This document shows positions 23,162-27,079 of a stretch of 27,079 nucleotides of DNA, in pieces. Location of the stretch: assembly GCA_027364995.1 (NCBI GenBank), contig DAHXOG010000001.1:1-27079 (forward strand). The letters run 5' to 3'. This stretch comes from Candidatus Mancarchaeum sp. (GTDB taxonomy: Archaea; Micrarchaeota; Micrarchaeia; Micrarchaeales; Micrarchaeaceae). Within the stretch, counting starts at the first letter, position 1, and each line of letters starts with the position of its first letter. The position numbers and the translations under genes are program-made. The notes under the pieces are model-generated. The model searched no databases. It was not told where the DNA came from and saw only the letters and a program-made list of their open reading frames with translations.

Positions 23162-23410
23162 ATGGCAAGCCCGAATATAAGATATGGAGCAAGGATAAGG
23201 AAGAGGCAGAAGGCCGTTAAAGCGGATAAGATAGCGCATTATAAGTGCGAATCATGCGGCAAGGTAACAGTAAAAAGGGTAAGCACAAGCATATGGAGGT
23301 GCACGCATTGCGGAGCCACATACGCAGGAGGCGCATACACAATGACAACGGCCGCCGGAGAGGTAGCCAAAAGGCAGGTAGATTCTATTGGCAAGAACCA
23401 AAAGCAATGA
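23162..23410 (+). CDS. Ribosomal protein eL43 (L37Ae)
   Basis: 82 aa, with a zinc ribbon CESCG ... CTHCG between a basic N-terminus (RYGARIRKRQKAVKAD) and AGGAYTMTTAAGEVAKR, the conserved L37Ae tail. It binds 23S rRNA in the large subunit. ATG follows the Rrp42 stop after exactly 4 nt (TGATTTTATG). Its place after rrp42 is the standard archaeal exosome-operon order. Confidence 0.97.
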   Translation: MASPNIRYGARIRKRQKAVKADKIAHYKCESCGKVTVKRVSTSIWRCTHCGATYAGGAYTMTTAAGEVAKRQVDSIGKNQKQ

Positions 23411-23414
23411 TTCA

Positions 23415-23780
23415 ATGGTAAAGATAAGCTTTTCCCCGATAACTGAGCTTGTAGTTCACGAGGTGGTAAAGGTACCTATGGACGACTTGTTGAGGGAAAG
23501 GATTACGCCGTCAGGGACAATGCCGGTATATTGGTGCAATGGGATAGTGTTCAGCTTCTCGTCGGTACCTATGAACAAGAGGGTCGTAGACGATTATCTT
23601 GACGGCAAGATACACTGGATGGAGGTGCATTACGCCGAGATGGATTATTATAGGGAAGTGCTGGAGCTCAATGACGAGCACTATAACGGCAGCATGAAGG
23701 TAAGGGTTATAGATACCAGCAAGTCCGCATTGCACAACGATTTCAGCAAATGGCTGAAGAAAAGGGAAAGCAATAAATAA
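23415..23780 (+). CDS. Unidentified 121-aa protein in the exosome operon
   Basis: From ATG 23415 (4 nt after the eL43 stop, TGATTCAATG). It is soluble, mixed alpha/beta by pattern, with ISFSPITELVVHEVVKVPMD and VYWCNGIVFSFSSVP strands and a charged C-terminal helix. The one Cys lacks a metal partner. The frame is open 9 codons further upstream, overlapping eL43. I do not recognise it. In other archaea this position near rpoP/eL43 often holds a Brix-domain, Pcc1 or prefoldin gene, and this does not look like any of them. Its place in the operon suggests a role in RNA or ribosome metabolism (inference). Confidence 0.8.
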   Translation: MVKISFSPITELVVHEVVKVPMDDLLRERITPSGTMPVYWCNGIVFSFSSVPMNKRVVDDYLDGKIHWMEVHYAEMDYYREVLELNDEHYNGSMKVRVIDTSKSALHNDFSKWLKKRESNK

Positions 23781-23823
23781 TATATTGAAGAGTTGATTGT
23801 TGATATTATATTAAGGTGTAAAA

Positions 23824-23955
23824 ATGAGCTATGTTTGCATAAGCTGCGGCAGGGAAATAGAGCAATTGGACAATTTCGTTAGGTGCCCGTACTGCGGTGG
23901 GCGCAGGCTTGTTAAGAAAAGGCCAACAATACCAAGGGAAGTTTCCACGGATTGA
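23824..23955 (+). CDS. rpoP: DNA-directed RNA polymerase subunit P (Rpb12-like)
   Basis: 43 aa. YVCISCGREIEQLDNFVRC then PYCGGRRLVKKRPTIPREV has the two C-x-x-C pairs of the zinc ribbon and the basic, Pro-rich end typical of archaeal RpoP. Linked genetically with eL43 in many archaea. It lies 43 bp after the unidentified gene; GGTG lies 5-6 nt before the ATG. T-rich termination signals follow. Confidence 0.93.
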   Translation: MSYVCISCGREIEQLDNFVRCPYCGGRRLVKKRPTIPREVSTD

Positions 23956-23960
23956 GCTTG

Positions 23961-24020
23961 GTTTTTGTTTTCTGTCTGTTTTGCTTTTTTGCTTCGGCGC
24001 TATTTTTGCGTTTTGCGCCG
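23961..24020. terminator. T-tracts and hairpin after rpoP, facing the PRC-barrel gene
   Basis: Runs of four to six T at 23962-23990 follow the stop, then an inverted repeat CGGCGC (23995-24000)/GCGCCG (24015-24020) with T-rich loop. A fitting end for the superoperon; the rest up to 24135 shows no gene. Confidence 0.5.
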
Positions 24021-24135
24021 TTAATCCTTATTGTTGACGAATAATTAGCGTATTGGCTTTATAGCGTAAGCAGGCTTCAATAAGAGCAGTGTAAGGCAGC
24101 AGACGTTTGCCTGTGCTGTTACTTGTTGTTACTTA

Positions 24136-24375
24136 TTATTTAGGGGCTCCGACTATGACGGTTTCCGTTACGTTCTTTACCCTGTCGTAGCTTATGCTGT
24201 TCTTCTTGAGCAGCTGTGCTGTGTGCTCGCTCTTTATGAGGTTGTCTATCTTCGTGGTAAGCATGCTCGCCACCCTTCCCTCCTCGAAGTCCAGTATTAG
24301 ATCCTCTATAGAGCCAAGCCTCTTGCCCTCGTTGCTTATTATCTGCTTTCCATACATATCCGATAACAATACCAT
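24136..24375 (-). CDS. Small PRC-barrel domain protein
   Basis: 79 aa, essentially one PRC-barrel: SDMYGKQIISNEGKRLGSIE, then DLILDFEEGRVASML, and YDRVKNVTETVIV. Found in archaea as free-standing proteins of uncertain role, with links to RNA metabolism and to division proteins (CdpB-type). AAGGTTTTT precedes the ATG, 9 bp after the zinc-ribbon gene's stop, so it is the third gene of the histone operon. Confidence 0.82.
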   Translation of the reverse strand: MVLLSDMYGKQIISNEGKRLGSIEDLILDFEEGRVASMLTTKIDNLIKSEHTAQLLKKNSISYDRVKNVTETVIVGAPK

Positions 24376-24384
24376 GTAAAAACC

Positions 24385-24933
24385 TTATTGCGCTTTGAGT
24401 ATGTGCTTTGACGCAAATACCCTTACTATATAGGCTTTAATCTCATTTATAAACTTTTGCTCATCCTCTGCCATTTCCTTCAAATCGATATTCTCGAAAA
24501 GCGAGCTGTTGGATTTAACCAATTTTTTGAGATATGCATCGGTTATGTGATAGGCCTTTGTGCCGCAGCCGCTGCATGTGTATATTGGCATTATGGGTAT
24601 TTTAGAGGCGTCGCGCTCTACTGATGCATACCTCACTAACGATTGCTTTCCGCATTCTGGGCATTTGCCCTTGAACTCTATGCTCTCGTAAACGCTCTCG
24701 TTTGGCTGTATGTCGTTGCTTTCCATGTATGCCTCAACTATCTCCTTCTGGTCGTGACCGTCAAGCTTCATGAGCTTCTGGTCCAGTATGCCTCCGTTCC
24801 TGTCGAAGCTGGTCTGCAATGAATAATTATTGCCCTTCGGTTCCCATAGCACAAGCATCAAGCCCTCTTCGGTCTCGTATTCAAGCTTTATCTTATGCTC
24901 AGGGCTTTCCGCTATGCTGCCGTGTATTGACAT
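24385..24933 (-). CDS. Zinc-ribbon protein of unknown function
   Basis: 182 aa. An N-terminal half of beta-strand character (KIKLEYETEEGLMLVLWEP) is followed by a four-Cys ribbon CPECGK ... CSGCGT separated by about 25 residues, then a charged helical tail. Not recognised by family. The start codon abuts the histone stop (TGAATG), so the two are coupled. It might be a nucleic-acid-binding or transcription-associated factor (inference from the ribbon and neighbour). Confidence 0.75.
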   Translation of the reverse strand: MSIHGSIAESPEHKIKLEYETEEGLMLVLWEPKGNNYSLQTSFDRNGGILDQKLMKLDGHDQKEIVEAYMESNDIQPNESVYESIEFKGKCPECGKQSLVRYASVERDASKIPIMPIYTCSGCGTKAYHITDAYLKKLVKSNSSLFENIDLKEMAEDEQKFINEIKAYIVRVFASKHILKAQ

Positions 24934-25143
24934 TCAATTACCGGAATCAAGCTTATAAGCGTCTATGTCGTCTGCCGTTACCTTTGGATTTTTTTGGGTT
25001 TTGGCATGGGCAACAGCATACTTCGCTATGTCTGAGGCCTTTTCCTCAAGCATCTTTGCCATTGACTCCGCTGCCTCATTATCCATTGTTATTCCATATT
25101 TTTCCTTGACAAGCTTCTTTATTGAAGCGGTGGATATTTTCAT
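24934..25143 (-). CDS. Archaeal histone
   Basis: 69 aa single histone fold: helix 1 (STASIKKLVKEK), long helix 2 (EAAESMAKMLEEKASDIAKY) and KVTADDIDAYKL for loop 2/helix 3. The usual R-x-T of loop 2 (as in RKTVKAEDI) is altered to N-P-K-V-T, and the loop 1 region (ITMD) also differs, so DNA contacts may be changed. A short C-terminal tail follows. TTATATAAAAT at 25152-25162 on this strand is the TATA box, giving a very short leader. It leads the operon with the zinc-ribbon and PRC-barrel genes. Confidence 0.88.
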   Translation of the reverse strand: MKISTASIKKLVKEKYGITMDNEAAESMAKMLEEKASDIAKYAVAHAKTQKNPKVTADDIDAYKLDSGN

Positions 25144-25350
25144 GTAACCACGATTTTATATAATCACAATCAGCACTCAAGATCAACATCACAGCGTTAG
25201 CTCAGTGCGCTTTCGTCATCACTGGTAAATCTTTAACATTCAATATATAAAAGATTTTCCGATACCCATAGGATGTGGAAGTATGCACATGTACATGCAT
25301 GCACTGCGATGGTGCTTTAATACAAGGATTATCTGCATAGTTTTAAAAAC

Positions 25351-25359
25351 ATATAAAAA
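25351..25359 (+). promoter_or_regulatory. TATA box of the thioredoxin gene
   Basis: ATATAAAAA predicts a start near 25381; AGGTGA then lies 4-5 nt before ATG 25397. The rest of the 250-bp divergent gap to the histone shows no further gene. Confidence 0.55.
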
Positions 25360-25396
25360 AGAATATATATATGAATCAAGATTTCTAGGTGAAAAA

Positions 25397-25717
25397 ATGA
25401 GCGTTAAGGATGTAAACGAGAAAGAATTCGAAGAAGAAGTGCTTAAATCAAAAACACCGGTGCTTGTGGACGTATGGGCAACATGGTGCGGGCCGTGCAG
25501 AATGTACTCGCCGATAGTCGATGAGGTATCAGAAGAGTATAAGGACAAGTTAAAATTCGTAAAGGTTGATGCCGACGAGAACGAGAACATCGCTGCGAAA
25601 TACGGGATAATGAGCATACCAACAACATTGCTTATAGAGAACGGGAAGCTAAAGGCCCAGAGCGTAGGGGCAGTGCCAAAGGAAGTACTCAAGAAATGGA
25701 TAGACAAAAACCTTTGA
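25397..25717 (+). CDS. Thioredoxin
   Basis: 106 aa with WATWCGPCRMYSPIVDE (redox pair in CGPC), the cis-Pro loop SIPTTLL and GAVPKEVLKKWI. It is a cytosolic disulfide reductant, no signal peptide. The frame is open 38 codons further upstream, but ATG 25397 has a near-perfect ribosome-binding site (GGTGA) and gives the standard length. It stands alone. Confidence 0.96.
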   Translation: MSVKDVNEKEFEEEVLKSKTPVLVDVWATWCGPCRMYSPIVDEVSEEYKDKLKFVKVDADENENIAAKYGIMSIPTTLLIENGKLKAQSVGAVPKEVLKKWIDKNL

Positions 25718-25843
25718 ACATATATCCATTTTTTACTCTTTTTTTATTATTTGTAATTTTTCAGCCTGTTTATTAATTTTATCAGCGTATATAAACAGAA
25801 TTTTTAAATACTGCAATAACGTTTTAATTATGAAAGTGTTGCT

Positions 25844-27079
25844 ATGGGAGATATAGCGTTTCCGAGGGGCGTCAGGGACCTTATGCCCAACGAGGCCCTT
25901 TTCAGGAACAATGTAGTGGAGACAATAGAAAGCGTATACAGGAGCTTCGGCTTTATACCGATATCTACGCCTTATATGGAAAGCCTTGACGTGCTTAAGG
26001 CCAAGGACGTGATAGGCGAGGAGAACAAGCTCATATTCGAGCTTAAGGACCAGAATAATGGATTAAGGTACGACCATACCGTAGGATTGGCAAGGTACAT
26101 AAGCATGCACAGGAACATGCCGCTGCCTTTCAAGAGGTATGTTATAGGCGCGGTATGGCGAATGGACGAGCCGCAGAGGATACGCTTTAGGGAATTCTGG
26201 CAGGGCGACGTGGATATATTAGGAGGAGATACCGTAAAGGCAAACGCTGAGATCATAGCAGCAGTGTGCACGGCCATGGACAGGCTCGGAGTGGACTACA
26301 CAATAAGGCTGAACAGCAGGCAGATAGTAAATGCGTTGATGGAAAGCATCGGCCTAAAGGAAAGCGCCGTACGCATAATGAGGATCATGGACAAGGCGGA
26401 TAAGATAGGTATGGACGGCGTTGTAAGGGAGTTAGGCGCTCTGGGGCTAAATGAAAAATCAATAGAGAGCATAAAGGAATTTGTAGGCATAAGCGGCACA
26501 ACCGAGGAGCGCATTAACGCAATAAGCAAGAGCGTAGGCGATGAGCCATGCAAGGAGCTTAACGATACGATAGAGATGCTTAAATTATATTCCATAAAGG
26601 GAAAGGTAAGCATAGACACATCATTGGTAAGAGGGCTGGATTATTACACCGGAGTCGTAATGGAGATAATGGACAATACGGGAAAGGCCGGGACATCGTC
26701 CATAGCTGCAGGTGGAAGATACGATAATTTAGTATCAAGGTTCAGCGATGCGAAGCTTCCTGGAGTGGGCATGACCATAGGCATAGACAGGGTGCTGGAG
26801 GTGCTGCAATTCTCCGAATCCAAAAAACGCACGTATTCAAAGGTATTCGTAGCCTACATAAAGGAGCAGAATTACGCTTATGCATTGAGCGTGGCCAATA
26901 AGCTCAGGAGCTCCGGAATCAATACGGAGATAAACAGCGCCAGCAGGAACATATCGAACCAATTGTCTTACGCTTCGTCGCTGGGAATACCATATGTACT
27001 GGTATTGGGAAATAACGAGGAGCAGAACAAGTCCGTAAAGCTCAGGGACATGGAAAGCGGAAAGGAGGAGGAGCTAAAG
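25844..27079 (+). CDS. hisS: Histidyl-tRNA synthetase, cut by window edge
   Basis: 412 codons to the edge. Class II motifs: FPRGVRDLMP N-terminus, motif 2 region FKRYVIGAVWRMDEPQRIRF, REFWQGDVDILG, the His-specific RGLDYYTG, and motif 3 GVGMTIGIDRV. The C-terminal anticodon domain begins near VFVAYIKEQ. In the segment RYDHTVGLARY the family's usual D-L-T-x-P is D-H-T-V-G. A TATA-like TTTTTAAATA at 25801-25810 and a weak AAGTG lie upstream. The upstream ATG at 25830 is in another frame with a quick stop. Confidence 0.95.
   Translation, partial: MGDIAFPRGVRDLMPNEALFRNNVVETIESVYRSFGFIPISTPYMESLDVLKAKDVIGEENKLIFELKDQNNGLRYDHTVGLARYISMHRNMPLPFKRYVIGAVWRMDEPQRIRFREFWQGDVDILGGDTVKANAEIIAAVCTAMDRLGVDYTIRLNSRQIVNALMESIGLKESAVRIMRIMDKADKIGMDGVVRELGALGLNEKSIESIKEFVGISGTTEERINAISKSVGDEPCKELNDTIEMLKLYSIKGKVSIDTSLVRGLDYYTGVVMEIMDNTGKAGTSSIAAGGRYDNLVSRFSDAKLPGVGMTIGIDRVLEVLQFSESKKRTYSKVFVAYIKEQNYAYALSVANKLRSSGINTEINSASRNISNQLSYASSLGIPYVLVLGNNEEQNKSVKLRDMESGKEEELK

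Noticed and set aside
25170..25345. Possible RNA gene in the histone-thioredoxin gap
   Set aside because: Bases such as GCGTTAGCTCAGTGCGC resemble part of a tRNA D-arm, but no acceptor or T-arm could be built around them.
1..27079. CRISPR array
   Set aside because: No regularly spaced direct repeats were found; the only notable direct repeat is the pair at 9722 and 11236.

Overview
The window is archaeal chromosome. It carries an archaeal-type replication clamp loader large subunit, Orc1/Cdc6, aIF2-beta, aIF1A, RNase P proteins Rpp30 and Pop5, 20S proteasome alpha, SBDS, the exosome (Rrp4/Rrp41/Rrp42), RNA polymerase subunit P, a histone and an archaeal SRP RNA. TATA boxes sit about 25 nt upstream of starts. 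Compact gene spacing, small proteins and N-sequon-rich, cysteine-rich membrane-anchored proteins suggest a DPANN-type archaeon, perhaps Micrarchaeota-like. That lineage call is inference and was not tested.

Layout. At the left edge is the N-terminus of a cis-prenyltransferase (minus strand), divergent from rfcL. rfcL ends tail-to-tail on a RecJ/GAN-like DHH nuclease. Next comes a surface-oriented block: a sequon/Cys-repeat membrane protein coupled to a KaiC-like ATPase, divergent from a second sequon-rich membrane protein. An XRE-family regulator with a perfect 20-bp palindrome upstream and a flavin/NAD reductase follow.

From about 7550 to 12320 lies an accessory island. It holds an IS200/IS605-type element with subterminal hairpins, TnpA, TnpB and an unexpected secreted/membrane passenger gene between them, all start/stop-coupled. 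Beside it are a Nudix C-terminal remnant at the element edge, an AbiEi/AbiEii-type toxin-antitoxin module whose promoter lies inside an inverted repeat (with a second copy of that promoter region downstream), and a solitary nucleotidyltransferase. PyrD (quinone-dependent type) and a small coiled-coil membrane protein follow.

From 14285 the window is core information processing: tRNA-Ser(GCU) and SRP RNA on the minus strand, then aIF2-beta, aIF1A, Orc1/Cdc6, Rpp30 and Pop5 on the plus strand. A rhodanese-like protein, a HIT protein and an orphan come next. The proteasome/exosome superoperon follows (psmA, SBDS, rrp4, rrp41, rrp42, eL43, an unidentified 121-aa protein, rpoP). It faces a minus-strand histone, zinc-ribbon and PRC-barrel operon. 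Thioredoxin and the N-terminal part of histidyl-tRNA synthetase close the window.

Translation signals look archaeal: GGTG/GGTGA Shine-Dalgarno sites, several TTG/GTG starts, and within the exosome operon a repeated TGA-N4-ATG junction in which the upstream stop codon lies inside the likely ribosome-binding sequence.
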